A DNA stretch of 64,000 bases from JAGQIB01 sp041393395 (GTDB taxonomy: Bacteria > ARS69), in contig JAWKKG010000004.1 of the NCBI GenBank assembly GCA_041393395.1, positions 62,001 to 126,000 on the forward strand. The letters run 5' to 3'. The notes beneath the pieces were generated by a model, which had not been told where the DNA came from, ran no database searches, and worked only from the letters and a program-made list of their open reading frames with translations. Within the stretch, counting starts at the first letter, position 1, and each line of letters begins with the position of its first letter. A program made the translations under genes and the position numbers. Of the stretch, positions 8,715 to 17,037 are shown one piece after another.

Positions 8715-9968
8715 ATGACCGCTCGAGCACGAGATCACCGACAGGTCGACGTCGCCGTCGTCGGGGGCGGCGCCGCCGGACTCCTGGCCGCGACGTTCGC
8801 GGCGCGGGCCGGGGCGTCGGTGCTGCTCCTGGAGTCCGCCGCTCGCCCCGGGGCGAAGATCCGCGTGAGCGGTGGGGGCCGCTGCAACGTCCTCCCGTCG
8901 CGGATGAACGTGGAGGACTTCCACACGCACGGCAGCGTCCCCGCGATGCGAAACGTCCTGGCGGGTTGGCCGCTCGAGGACGTGAGGGACCACTTCGAGC
9001 GACACCTCCGGGTCCCGCTGAAGGTGGAGTCCACCGGCAAGGTGTTTCCGGCGAGCGACTCGTCGCGCGACGTCGTGGAGGCGCTCCTCACCGACCTCGA
9101 TCGATCCGGGGCCGGGCTCGAGGCGGGCGCCCGCGTGCTCGGGATCCGCCCGCGCGAGTCGACGTTCTCCCTATCGATCCACGGGCGAGGCGATCTTCGC
9201 GCCTCGCGCGTGGTGCTCGCGACGGGCGGCCGGTCGCTCCCGAAGACCGGCAGCGACGGCGCGGGGTACGCGTTCGCGGCGGACCTCGGACACTCGATCG
9301 TGCCGACGTACCCGGCCCTCGTTCCTCTGACCACCGGAGACGCGGGCTGGACCTCGCTCGCCGGTCTCGCCGTGCCCGCCACGCTGGACGTGCGGGTTCG
9401 CGACAAGCGGGTCGCGCGGCACCATGGCGACTTTCTCTTCACGCACCAGGGGTTCTCCGGCCCGGTGGCACTCGACGTGAGCCGCTGGTTCACGGATCCG
9501 AAGATGTCGGCGGACGCGCGCCTGTTCGCGGGCTGGGGCGAGCCCGGCACCGATCCCGCGACCGCGCTGGACGCGGGCGGCGCGCGGACGGTCGCGGCGG
9601 CGATTCGCGACGTCCTGCCTCGCCGTCTCGCCGACGCGATCCTCGCGCGCGCGGAAGTGGAACCCGCGACGCGCCTCGCCGAGCTGCCTCGCGACGCCCG
9701 CCGCCGGCTCCGGACGCTGCTCACGGAGTGCCCACTGCCCGTCTCGGGTTCGCTCGGATACGCGAAGGCGGAGGTCACCGCGGGGGGAGTGCCGCTGTCG
9801 GAGCTGCACCTCGGGACGCTCGAGAGCCGCCTGGCCCCCGGGCTGTTTCTCGCCGGTGAGATCCTCGACGTCACCGGCCGGATCGGGGGGTTCAACTTCC
9901 TGTGGGCCTGGGTGACCGGCCGCCGCGCCGGCGAGGGAGCGGTGGCGAGCCTCGGAACGGTCGGCTAG
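8715..9968 (+). CDS. HI0933/BaiN-family NAD(P)/FAD-dependent oxidoreductase
   Basis: 417 residues from ATG at 8715. N-terminal Rossmann dinucleotide-binding motif 'VAVVGGGAAGLLAA' (about 12-25) is followed by 'PGAKIRVSGGGRCN', the diagnostic signature of the HI0933/YhiN group, and 'LATGGRSLPKTGSDG' and 'FTHQGFSGP' further on. The C-terminal 'LFLAGEILDVTGRIGGFNF' closes the FAD site. Members are cytoplasmic flavoproteins of mostly unknown substrate. The reading frame stays open far upstream (to 7737), but those codons lie under the oppositely oriented kinase gene, so the start is placed just before the FAD motif. It is divergent from the kinase, with 177 bp between them. Confidence 0.85.
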   Translation: MTARARDHRQVDVAVVGGGAAGLLAATFAARAGASVLLLESAARPGAKIRVSGGGRCNVLPSRMNVEDFHTHGSVPAMRNVLAGWPLEDVRDHFERHLRVPLKVESTGKVFPASDSSRDVVEALLTDLDRSGAGLEAGARVLGIRPRESTFSLSIHGRGDLRASRVVLATGGRSLPKTGSDGAGYAFAADLGHSIVPTYPALVPLTTGDAGWTSLAGLAVPATLDVRVRDKRVARHHGDFLFTHQGFSGPVALDVSRWFTDPKMSADARLFAGWGEPGTDPATALDAGGARTVAAAIRDVLPRRLADAILARAEVEPATRLAELPRDARRRLRTLLTECPLPVSGSLGYAKAEVTAGGVPLSELHLGTLESRLAPGLFLAGEILDVTGRIGGFNFLWAWVTGRRAGEGAVASLGTVG

Positions 9969-9988
9969 GGCGGGGCGATCCGGGCCGC

Positions 9989-10014
9989 GCCGCCGGCGGG
10001 GGAGACCCGGCGGC
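9989..10014 (+). terminator. G+C-rich stem-loop after the flavoprotein gene
   Basis: GCCGCCGG (9989-9996) and CCGGCGGC (10007-10014) form an 8-bp stem with a 10-base loop, 20 bp past the stop at 9968. No T-tract follows, so termination may be weak or Rho-assisted. Confidence 0.35.
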
Positions 10015-10121
10015 CCCGGCGGTTGATGGTCCGCGCGGATCCGGACATACTCGCGCGACGGTCGACCGGGCGTCCCGGCCGGTCCTGATCCGCGTTTCGC
10101 CACCCCGACCCCGAGCACCGC

Positions 10122-10916
10122 GTGAAGGCCTACCTCGATCTCCTCGGCCGCATCCTCGACGAAGGCGTGTCCCGCGACGATCGCACGGGCACGGGCACGC
10201 TCGCCGTCTTCGGCCATCAGATGCGCTTCGACCTGGCGGAGGGGTTCCCGCTCGTCACCACGAAGAAGGTCCACGTCCGCTCGATCGTGCACGAGCTCCT
10301 GTGGTTCCTCCGCGGAGAGACGAACGTGCGATCCCTGCAGGCCGCGGGGGTCTCGATCTGGGACGAGTGGGCGGACGAGGACGGCGAGCTCGGGCCGGTC
10401 TACGGGCGCCAGTGGCGATCCTGGGCCGCGCCGGACGGCAGCACGGTGGACCAGATCGCCGACGTCGTCCGCGCGATCCGGGAGACGCCGCACTCGCGCC
10501 GACTGATCGTGAGCGCGTGGAACCCGGCCGACGTTCCGGCGATGGCCCTGCCGCCGTGCCACTTGTTGTTCCAGTTCTGGGTCGGCGACGGTCGGCTCTC
10601 GTGCCAGCTCTACCAGCGCAGCGCCGACGTCTTCCTCGGCGTGCCGTTCAACATCGCGTCCTACGCGCTGCTCACGCACCTCGTGGCGAAGGTGACGGAC
10701 CTGGAGCCGGGCGAGTTCGTCCACACGCTCGGCGACGCGCACCTGTACAGGAACCACCTGGAGCAGGCGCGACTCCAGCTCGGACGCGACCCGCGCCGCC
10801 TCCCGGACCTCGTGCTCGATCCCGGCCCGCGAACGCTCGAGGAGTTCCGGTACGAGCACATCCGGATCGAGAACTACGATCCGCATCCGCGGATCAAGGC
10901 GGAGGTCTCGGTGTGA
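10122..10916 (+). CDS. thyA: Thymidylate synthase
   Basis: 264 residues, the same length as E. coli ThyA. It methylates dUMP to dTMP using 5,10-methylene-tetrahydrofolate, producing dihydrofolate. Visible: N-terminal 'DRTGTGT', the 'PLVTTKK' loop, the catalytic Cys146 in 'ALPPCHLLFQF', 'QRSADVFLGVPFN' and 'HTLGDAHLYRNH'. The GTG start at 10122 aligns with the usual N-terminus ('MKAYLDLL'). It overlaps folA by four bases (GTGTGA), so the two are translationally coupled; DHFR regenerates the tetrahydrofolate consumed here. Confidence 0.97.
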   Translation: MKAYLDLLGRILDEGVSRDDRTGTGTLAVFGHQMRFDLAEGFPLVTTKKVHVRSIVHELLWFLRGETNVRSLQAAGVSIWDEWADEDGELGPVYGRQWRSWAAPDGSTVDQIADVVRAIRETPHSRRLIVSAWNPADVPAMALPPCHLLFQFWVGDGRLSCQLYQRSADVFLGVPFNIASYALLTHLVAKVTDLEPGEFVHTLGDAHLYRNHLEQARLQLGRDPRRLPDLVLDPGPRTLEEFRYEHIRIENYDPHPRIKAEVSV

Positions 10917-11407
10917 CGTCGCTGAGCCTGATCGCCGCCGTGGCCGAGAATCGCGTCATCGGCCGCAGAGGCGACCTGCCGTGGCGCCTGCGCTCGGACA
11001 TGGCGCGCTTCAAGCGACTCACCATGGGCTTTCCGATCCTGATGGGGCGCAAGACCTGGGATTCGCTGGGAGGACCGTTGCCGGGCCGGACGCACGTGGT
11101 GCTCACGCGGAACGCGGACCTGCCGCTCCCGGCCGACGTGATCCGCGTTTCGACGTTCGAGGAGGCGCTGGACCGGCTCGCGGAGTTTCCCGAGACCTTC
11201 GTGATCGGTGGCGCGCAGATCTACGAAACCGCGCTGCCGCGAGCGGATCGCATGTATCTCACGATCGTCCATGCCCGTCCGGAGGGCGACGCGTTCTTCC
11301 CCGAGTGGCCCGCGTCCGAGTGGCGCGTGATCGAGGAGGAACGACACGAGGCGGACGAGAGAAACGAGCACGCGTACACGTATCGCACGCTCGAGCGACG
11401 CGTGTAG
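10913..11407 (+). CDS. folA: Dihydrofolate reductase
   Basis: 164 residues from a GTG at 10913 that sits inside the thyA stop region (gTGTGAc). It reduces dihydrofolate to tetrahydrofolate with NADPH. Family marks: 'IAAVAENRVIGRRGDLPWRL' at the N-terminus, the substrate acid Asp in 'RSDMARFK', the NADPH-binding 'ILMGRKTWDSLG', and 'FVIGGAQIYETALPRADRMYLT'. The length is normal for the family. Pairing with thyA is a common arrangement; no separate promoter was seen. Confidence 0.95.
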   Translation: MTSLSLIAAVAENRVIGRRGDLPWRLRSDMARFKRLTMGFPILMGRKTWDSLGGPLPGRTHVVLTRNADLPLPADVIRVSTFEEALDRLAEFPETFVIGGAQIYETALPRADRMYLTIVHARPEGDAFFPEWPASEWRVIEEERHEADERNEHAYTYRTLERRV

Positions 11408-11459
11408 CCGGCGCGGCCCTGCCGTGCGAGGATTCCGGGACGTTCCCGAAGGAGAGAGA

Positions 11460-12032
11460 ATGGCCGAGCCGATCACCATCGTGGCGGGGCTGCCGCGATC
11501 CGGAACGTCGATGATGATGCGCATGCTGGAGGCCGGCGGGATGACCGTCGTGACGGACGGCGAGCGCGTCGCCGACATCGACAACCCGGAAGGGTACTAC
11601 GAGTACGAGCGGGTCAAGCAGATCAAGGACGACGCGAGCTGGATCCCGGACACGCGCGGCAAGGTGTTCAAGATGGTCTCGCTGCTGCTCTACCATCTGC
11701 CGAAGAACGAGACCTATCGCATCGTGTTGATGCGCCGGGCGGTGGAGGAGGTGCTCGCCTCCGAACGCAAGATGCTGATTCGCCTCGGCAAGGATCCGGA
11801 TCACGCGCCGGACGACCGCATGGCGGACATCTTCAAGAAGCACCTGACCCACCTGGAGGGATGGCTCGCGGCGCAGAAGCACATTTCCGTGCTCCAGGTG
11901 AACTACAACCAGGTGCTGAACGACTCGGAGAACGCGCTCCGGCCCGTGGCCGGGTTCTGCGGCGGGCTGGACCTCGCGCGGATGGTCGCGATCGTGGATC
12001 CGAATCTCTACCGGAATCGGAAGAGCGAGTGA
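11460..12032 (+). CDS. Sulfotransferase-like P-loop protein
   Basis: 190 residues from ATG at 11460, which has AAGGAGAG just upstream. The N-terminus 'ITIVAGLPRSGTSMMMRML' is the PAPS-binding 5'-phosphosulfate loop of the sulfotransferase fold, and 'RIVLMRRAVEEVLASE' (about 90-105) resembles the 3'-phosphate-binding strand ('FRDP' in classical members). The family transfers sulfate from PAPS to hydroxyl or amino groups; the substrate here is unknown. At 190 residues it is shorter than typical sulfotransferases (250-300), so it may be a minimal family member. It lies 52 bp after folA on the same strand. Confidence 0.7.
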   Translation: MAEPITIVAGLPRSGTSMMMRMLEAGGMTVVTDGERVADIDNPEGYYEYERVKQIKDDASWIPDTRGKVFKMVSLLLYHLPKNETYRIVLMRRAVEEVLASERKMLIRLGKDPDHAPDDRMADIFKKHLTHLEGWLAAQKHISVLQVNYNQVLNDSENALRPVAGFCGGLDLARMVAIVDPNLYRNRKSE

Positions 12033-12054
12033 TCGGCCTCACCGCGGCGGAACG

Positions 12055-12405
12055 CTAGATCGCGAACGACTCCCCGCACCCGCACGAGCTCTTCGCGTTC
12101 GGGTTCGTCCACAGGAAGCGCTGACTCATGAGCTCGGTCTTGTAGTCGAGGGTGCTGCCCTTGAGGAACACGATCGAGCGCGGGTCCACGACCACGGTGG
12201 CGCCGTACTGCGTGGTGACGAAGTCCCCGTCGCGGGGCGCGGCGTCCTCGAACGACATCACGTAGGTCGCGCCGGAGCAGCCGCCCCCCTGAACCTTGAC
12301 GCGCAACGGGCCTTCCGGGAAACCGGCTCGATCCGCCTTCGTGCGGATCGCCCGCGCGGCGGCCTCCGTGAGCGTGATCGGTGCTTCCGGATTCGTGACT
12401 TCCAT
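12055..12405 (-). CDS. A-type Fe-S carrier protein (IscA/SufA/ErpA family)
   Basis: 116 residues. Three conserved cysteines that hold the Fe or Fe-S cluster are visible: Cys43 in 'QGGGCSGATY', and Cys108 and Cys110 in 'SSCGCGESF' at the C-terminus. The protein accepts a cluster from the SufBCD scaffold and delivers it to apo-proteins. ATG at 12405 has GGGAGG five bases upstream. It is divergent from the ferredoxin gene (63 bp apart), so both probably use one bidirectional promoter region. Subfamily (ErpA against SufA) cannot be decided by eye, so no symbol is given. Confidence 0.9.
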   Translation of the reverse strand: MEVTNPEAPITLTEAAARAIRTKADRAGFPEGPLRVKVQGGGCSGATYVMSFEDAAPRDGDFVTTQYGATVVVDPRSIVFLKGSTLDYKTELMSQRFLWTNPNAKSSCGCGESFAI

Positions 12406-12468
12406 TTCGGCCTCCCGCGCGACGATGGCGCGACTTCGTGCTACGATCCGCTCCGCGAGGAGGGAGCC

Positions 12469-12705
12469 ATGTCCGAGAAGAAGATCGGCAAGCTGACGGT
12501 GCGCATCGAGCGGGACCAGTGCATCGGTTCCGGCAACTGCGTCAAGATCGCTCCCACCGTGTTCGAGCTCGACGACGACGGCCTCGTGGCCTTCCGCAGC
12601 GACGGGGAAGACCCGGGAGCCGAGAAGGTCCTCGACGCGTGCCAGGTGTGTCCGGTCGACGCCCTCTTCGTCATGGGCGAGAGCGGCGAGTCGCTGGTTC
12701 CCTGA
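12469..12705 (+). CDS. Small single-cluster ferredoxin
   Basis: 78 residues with ATG at 12469 behind a GAGGAGGGA ribosome-binding site. Cysteines sit at 18, 24, 58 and 61. The first motif is Cys18-Ile-Gly-Ser21-Gly-Asn-Cys24, so the second ligand of the usual CxxCxxC is Ser; the last is 'CPVDAL' (Cys61-Pro). This pattern is typical of [3Fe-4S] or Ser/other-ligated [4Fe-4S] ferredoxins that feed electrons to cytochromes P450 and other oxygenases. Its place beside the A-type carrier and the Suf genes suggests a role as electron donor for cluster assembly, which is inference. Confidence 0.85.
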   Translation: MSEKKIGKLTVRIERDQCIGSGNCVKIAPTVFELDDDGLVAFRSDGEDPGAEKVLDACQVCPVDALFVMGESGESLVP

Positions 12706-12766
12706 CCGCTCGTCCCCTGGCTCGGCCCGTGTGCGGCCAAGCTCCCTATCTGCAACTCCGGACCTC

Positions 12767-13105
12767 CTAGTACATCCCCAGGGCGACCTTCGCCGCGTCG
12801 GACATGTACTCCGGCGTCCACGGCGGATCCCACACGATGTCGACGTTCGCGCGCTCGATCCCCTCGATCGCCTCGATGCGTTCCTTGACCTCCACCGGCA
12901 ACGCCTCGGCCGACGGGCACGCGGGCGACGTGAGCGTCATCTCCACCCGCACCGAGTGATCGTCGGCGACCTTCACCTTGTAGATCAGCCCGAGCTCCCA
13001 GATGTCCACCGGGATCTCGGGGTCGTACACCTGCTTCACCGCGGCCCGGATCGGCTCGCGGTAGGCGACGTCGCCCTCGAAGGGCACGTTCGCGGTTCCT
13101 TCCAA
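12767..13105 (-). CDS. sufT: SufT-like metal-sulfur cluster assembly factor (DUF59/MIP18)
   Basis: 112 residues. 'VYDPEIPVDIWELGLIYKV' and 'LTSPACPSAEAL' are the hallmark DUF59 (MIP18/SufT) motifs, the latter with the conserved reactive Cys. The domain helps Fe-S cluster maturation and is the last gene of this suf run. The start is taken as TTG at 13105, because TAGGAGGA sits six bases upstream, directly after the sufU stop; an upstream extension of 18 residues would overlap sufU and looks non-coding. It could also be called PaaD-like, but the suf context favours SufT. Confidence 0.82.
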   Translation of the reverse strand: MEGTANVPFEGDVAYREPIRAAVKQVYDPEIPVDIWELGLIYKVKVADDHSVRVEMTLTSPACPSAEALPVEVKERIEAIEGIERANVDIVWDPPWTPEYMSDAAKVALGMY

Positions 13106-13115
13106 GGGAATCCTC

Positions 13116-13580
13116 CTACTCGGTCGACACGCGACCGCTCTCCGAGGCGAGCGCCGCATGGAACGTGTGCCAGGGCAACGTCGCGCACTTCACGCGGACG
13201 GGGAACTCACGCACGCCCGCGAAGATCGCGAGCTTGCCGAGCCGCTCCTCCGCGTCACCCGGGGCGGCGTCGCGCGTGCCGGTCACGAGCTCGCGAAAGT
13301 CCTCGACGAGGGCCTCGCCTTCTTCGCGCGTCTTGCCGGTGAGGCACTCCGTCATCAGAGACGCGGACGCCGTGCAGATCGCGCAGCCCTGGCCCGTGAA
13401 CGCCACGTGCTCGATCCGCCCCTCGGCGCCGAACTTCAGCTCCACGTTGACCCGGTCGCCGCAGAGCGGATTGAAACCCTCCGCGCGTCCGTCCGGCGAA
13501 TCGAGCTCGCCGAAGTTCCGCGGGTGGCGGTGGTGATCCAGGATCACCTGCTGGTAGAGCTCCCGGAGGTCCGAGTCCAT
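13116..13580 (-). CDS. sufU: SufU Fe-S assembly sulfur-transfer protein
   Basis: 154 residues from ATG at 13580. Zn/sulfur-relay residues are present: Cys40 and Asp42 in 'NPLCGDRV', Cys66 in 'GQGCAICTASASLM' and Cys in 'VKCATLPWHTF'. The 'ASASLMTECLTGK' segment with its extra insert distinguishes SufU from IscU. SufU takes persulfide sulfur from SufS and passes it to SufBCD, replacing SufE in Gram-positive-like SUF systems. It starts five bases after the sufS stop and is followed by sufT after 10 bases, within one transcription unit. Confidence 0.93.
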   Translation of the reverse strand: MDSDLRELYQQVILDHHRHPRNFGELDSPDGRAEGFNPLCGDRVNVELKFGAEGRIEHVAFTGQGCAICTASASLMTECLTGKTREEGEALVEDFRELVTGTRDAAPGDAEERLGKLAIFAGVREFPVRVKCATLPWHTFHAALASESGRVSTE

Positions 13581-13585
13581 GATCG

Positions 13586-14836
13586 CTACTCCTGGCCGAA
13601 GAGCTGACGCACGCGTTGGAGGCCGGCCACCAGAGCGTCGAGATCCTCGCGCGTGTTGTACACCGAGAGCGAGGCGCGCGTCGTGGCCGGAACTCCGAAG
13701 TGCTCCATGACGGGCTGCGCGCAGTGATGACCGGTTCGGACCGCGATCCCTTCCCGGTCCAGGATCGTGCCCACGTCGTGCGGGTGGACGCCCTCGAGCA
13801 CGAACGAGAGGATCGCCACCTTGTCCGGCGCCGTGCCGATGAGCCGCAGGCCTGGCACGGCGGCCAGCGCAGCCGTGCCGTACCGGAGCAGATCGTCCTC
13901 GTGCTCGCGAATGCGATCCAGCCCGATCGCGCTCATCCACTCGATCGCCGCGCCGAGGGCCACGATGCCGCCGGCATTCGGGGTCCCGGCCTCGAACTTC
14001 GCGGGAACGTCGGCCCAGGTGGATCCCTGGAAAGAGACCGAGCGGATCATGTCACCGCCGCCCATCCACGGCGGCATCTCGTCCAGGAGCGCGAGACGTC
14101 CCCAGAGGGCGCCCGTACCCATCGGCGCGAACGCCTTGTGCCCGGAGATCGCGTAGAAGTCCGCCCCGAGCGCCTGCACGTCGACGGGCACATGGGCGGC
14201 CGACTGCGCTCCGTCCACCACGACCGCGGCGCCGACGCCGTGCGCCAGTTCCGCCAGTCGGGCCACGGGGTTCACGGTCCCGAGCGCGTTCGACACGTGC
14301 CCCACGGCCACGACGCGGGTCCGACTTCCGAGCATTCTCTCGTACGCCTCGAGATCCAGTACTCCGCGGTCGTCCATCGGGATGCCGCGGACGTGCGCTC
14401 CGGTCTGCTCGGCCACGAGCTGCCACGGCACGAGGTTCGAGTGGTGCTCCATCCACGTGACGAGAATCTCGTCGCCGGGGGAGAGGCGAGGCCGCGCATA
14501 CGACTGCGCCACGAGGTTGATCGCCTCGGTCGCGCCGCGGACGAAGACGATCTCGCGCGGATCCTCCGCGCCGAGCAGGCCCGCGACCTGGCCCCGCGCG
14601 CCCTCGTAGGCCTCGGTGGCCTCCACGCTGAGGCGATGGACCCCCCGGTGCACGTTCGCGTTCAGACGCTCGTAGAAGTCCCGCTCGGCGGCGAGCACCG
14701 CCATCGGTTTCTGCGTGGTGGCGGCGGAGTCGAGGTACACCAGCGGGTGACCGCCGATCTCCCGCCTCAGGAGCGGAAACTCCGAGCGGACGTCGAGCGG
14801 TCGGGTCGAGGCGCGATCGCCGGTGGCCGTGCTCAT
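13586..14836 (-). CDS. sufS: Cysteine desulfurase SufS
   Basis: 416 residues. A PLP-dependent class V aminotransferase that removes sulfur from cysteine as an enzyme persulfide. Visible: 'LDSAATTQKP' near the N-terminus, 'EHHSNLVPWQ', 'VVVDGAQSAAH', the PLP lysine in 'SGHKAFAPMG', 'FEAGTPN', and the active Cys in 'RTGHHCAQP' with the SufS-type spacing. ATG at 14836 has GGGAG upstream and begins two bases past the sufD stop. It is paired with SufU, not SufE. Confidence 0.96.
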   Translation of the reverse strand: MSTATGDRASTRPLDVRSEFPLLRREIGGHPLVYLDSAATTQKPMAVLAAERDFYERLNANVHRGVHRLSVEATEAYEGARGQVAGLLGAEDPREIVFVRGATEAINLVAQSYARPRLSPGDEILVTWMEHHSNLVPWQLVAEQTGAHVRGIPMDDRGVLDLEAYERMLGSRTRVVAVGHVSNALGTVNPVARLAELAHGVGAAVVVDGAQSAAHVPVDVQALGADFYAISGHKAFAPMGTGALWGRLALLDEMPPWMGGGDMIRSVSFQGSTWADVPAKFEAGTPNAGGIVALGAAIEWMSAIGLDRIREHEDDLLRYGTAALAAVPGLRLIGTAPDKVAILSFVLEGVHPHDVGTILDREGIAVRTGHHCAQPVMEHFGVPATTRASLSVYNTREDLDALVAGLQRVRQLFGQE

Positions 14837-14838
14837 GA

Positions 14839-16152
14839 CTACTCCCGTTCGTTCAGCCTCTCGGCCACGATCCGCTGCAGGCGTTCCCGCAGGGGATCGA
14901 GCTCCATGCGCTCGAAGATCTCGTTCACGAACGCGAACACGAGGAGCCGGCGCGCCGTCTCCACGGGGATGCCGCGCGCCTCGCAGTAGAAGATCGCCTC
15001 GTCGTCGATCTGGCCGATCGTGGCACCGTGAGTGCACTTCACGTCGTCGGCGTAGATCTCGAGCTGCGGCTTCGTCTCCACGAGTGCGTCGGCCGAGAGC
15101 AGCAGGTTCTTGTTGGACTGGACGGCGTCGGTCTTCTGCGCGCCCTCGTCCACGATGATGCGTCCGCTGAACATCGCCTTGGCACGGCCGTCGAGGATGC
15201 CGCGGTAGTACTGACGACTCTCGGAATGGGCCTCCGCGTGACGGACGCGCATCCGGTTGTCGTGCAGCTGGTGACCGCGCGGCACGTACATGCCGTTCAG
15301 GACCGACATGCAGTTCTCGCCGTTCAGCGTGGGGAAGACGTTGTTTCGGACCAGCGCGCCGCCGAGCAGCGCGGAATGGGACGAGAAGTCCGAGTCGCGC
15401 GACTGCGAGACGTACAGCGTGGACACCGCGTACGAGTCCTCGTTGCTCTGCTCCACGAAGTAGTGACTCACCTTCGCGTTCGCGCCGACCACGATCTCCG
15501 TCACCGCGTTCGCGAACAGACGACCCTCGCCGAGCCCGACGTGGTCCTCCACGATCACGACCTCGCTCGACTCGCCGGCCACGGCCAGCACGCGGGGGAA
15601 GGTCATGGTGTCGCGACCGCTCGTGCTCACGAAGAGGACGTGGATCGCGCCGGTCACCGCGGTGCCGTTCGGCACGTGGACGAAGACGCCGTCGCGCAGG
15701 AAGGCGTCGGCGAGGTGCGTGAACGCCTCCCGGTCGTCGCCCGAGAGCGAGCCGAGATGCGGCCGCACCAGGTTCTCGTGCTCGCGCAGCGCATCCGCGA
15801 GCGGCATCGCCACGACGCCACCGGGCAGGCCGCTCGTCCGCGACAGCGTGGGCTGGTAAGTGCCGTCGACGAACACGATCGTGGCGGTCTCCGATTCGCC
15901 GAGCCGCAGATCCGAGAGCTGCGTCGCCCGCACGGCGTCCGGGGCACCGGACGCGAGTGCGAACGCGTTCTCCGCGAGCGCGGACACGTCGGTGAAGCGC
16001 CAGTCCTCGTCACGCACGGTGGGGAATCCGAGCTCCTCGAACTTCGCCCAGGCGGACTCGCGGATCTCACGCACCCAGGCCGGCGCGTCGTGCGTCTCGG
16101 CGAACGTGGCCCAGGTGCCGGCGTAGGCGTTCGGGGTCGTCATCACGGTCAT
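14839..16152 (-). CDS. sufD: Fe-S assembly scaffold component SufD
   Basis: 437 residues from ATG at 16152, preceded by GAGGGGGG. The C-terminal SufB/SufD beta-helix is recognisable by 'VYV PRGHQLHDN'-like text ('MYVPRGHQLHDNRMRVRH'), 'GRAKAMFSGRIIVDEGAQK', 'LLLSADALVETKPQLEIYAD' and 'DVKCTHGATIGQIDDEAIFY'. SufD partners SufB and the ATPase SufC to build Fe-S clusters. The gene lies between sufC (11 bp upstream) and sufS in the same operon. Confidence 0.95.
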   Translation of the reverse strand: MTVMTTPNAYAGTWATFAETHDAPAWVREIRESAWAKFEELGFPTVRDEDWRFTDVSALAENAFALASGAPDAVRATQLSDLRLGESETATIVFVDGTYQPTLSRTSGLPGGVVAMPLADALREHENLVRPHLGSLSGDDREAFTHLADAFLRDGVFVHVPNGTAVTGAIHVLFVSTSGRDTMTFPRVLAVAGESSEVVIVEDHVGLGEGRLFANAVTEIVVGANAKVSHYFVEQSNEDSYAVSTLYVSQSRDSDFSSHSALLGGALVRNNVFPTLNGENCMSVLNGMYVPRGHQLHDNRMRVRHAEAHSESRQYYRGILDGRAKAMFSGRIIVDEGAQKTDAVQSNKNLLLSADALVETKPQLEIYADDVKCTHGATIGQIDDEAIFYCEARGIPVETARRLLVFAFVNEIFERMELDPLRERLQRIVAERLNERE

Positions 16153-16163
16153 GTCGCCCCCCC

Positions 16164-16928
16164 TCAACCGGTGGCGCCGGCGCGGACCGCTTCCTCGATC
16201 CACGCGTAGCCGCGGCTCTCGAGTTCGTGGGCCAGCTCCGGTCCGCCCGACTTCGCGATGCGCCCGTCCACGAGCACGTGCACGAAGTCCGGCTCGATGT
16301 AGTTCAGCAGCCGCTGGTAGTGCGTGATCACGATCATGGAGCGCTCGGGTCCTCGAAGGTCGTTCACGCCCTCGGCCACGATACGGAGCGCGTCGATGTC
16401 GAGGCCGGAGTCGGTCTCGTCCAGCACGGCGACCTTCGGCTCCAGCACCGCCATCTGGAAGATCTCGTGGCGCTTCTTCTCGCCGCCGGAGAAGCCCTCG
16501 TTCACGGATCGGCGCAGGAACGCCTCGTCCATCTTCACGACCCCGAGCTTCTCCTTCACGAGCTTCAGGAAGTCGAGCGCGTCGACCTCGGGCTCGCCGC
16601 GGTGCTCGCGCTTCGCGTTGTAGGCGGCCTTGAGGAACTCCATCGTGGAGACGCCGGGAATCTCGACGGGGTACTGGAACGCGAGGAACAGCCCCTCGCG
16701 GGCCCGCTCGTCCGCGTCCATCTCGAGCAGGTCCTGGCCGTCCATGATCACGCGGCCCTGTGTGACCTCGTAGGCCTCATGGCCGGCGAGCACCTGGGCG
16801 AGCGTGCTCTTGCCGGAACCGTTCGGGCCCATGATCGAATGGACCTCGCCGTTCCCGATCTCGAGGTTGATCCCCTTGAGGATCGGCTTGCCTTCCACGT
16901 TCACGTGAAGATCCTGGATCTTGATCAT
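16164..16928 (-). CDS. sufC: Fe-S assembly ATPase SufC
   Basis: 254 residues. ABC-type ATPase of the SufBCD complex. Walker A 'MGPNGSGKSTL' (about 33-43), Q-loop 'AFQYPVEIPGV', signature 'EGFSGGEKKRHEI', Walker B 'VAVLDETDSGLDIDAL' and the switch His in 'VITHYQRLL' are all present. The 'SGLDIDAL' text is diagnostic for SufC rather than for a transport ATPase. ATG at 16928 with GAGG nearby; 109 bp separate it from sufB. Confidence 0.97.
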   Translation of the reverse strand: MIKIQDLHVNVEGKPILKGINLEIGNGEVHSIMGPNGSGKSTLAQVLAGHEAYEVTQGRVIMDGQDLLEMDADERAREGLFLAFQYPVEIPGVSTMEFLKAAYNAKREHRGEPEVDALDFLKLVKEKLGVVKMDEAFLRRSVNEGFSGGEKKRHEIFQMAVLEPKVAVLDETDSGLDIDALRIVAEGVNDLRGPERSMIVITHYQRLLNYIEPDFVHVLVDGRIAKSGGPELAHELESRGYAWIEEAVRAGATG

Positions 16929-17037
16929 CGCGTTCCTCGTTCTCCCTCGTCTGCGTGCGCCCCGCGGGACGGGGCTCCGGTTTCATCGGGCGCCGGCACT
17001 CGGGCCGGGCCGGGATCTCGCTCGCGTGTCGCGCCGG

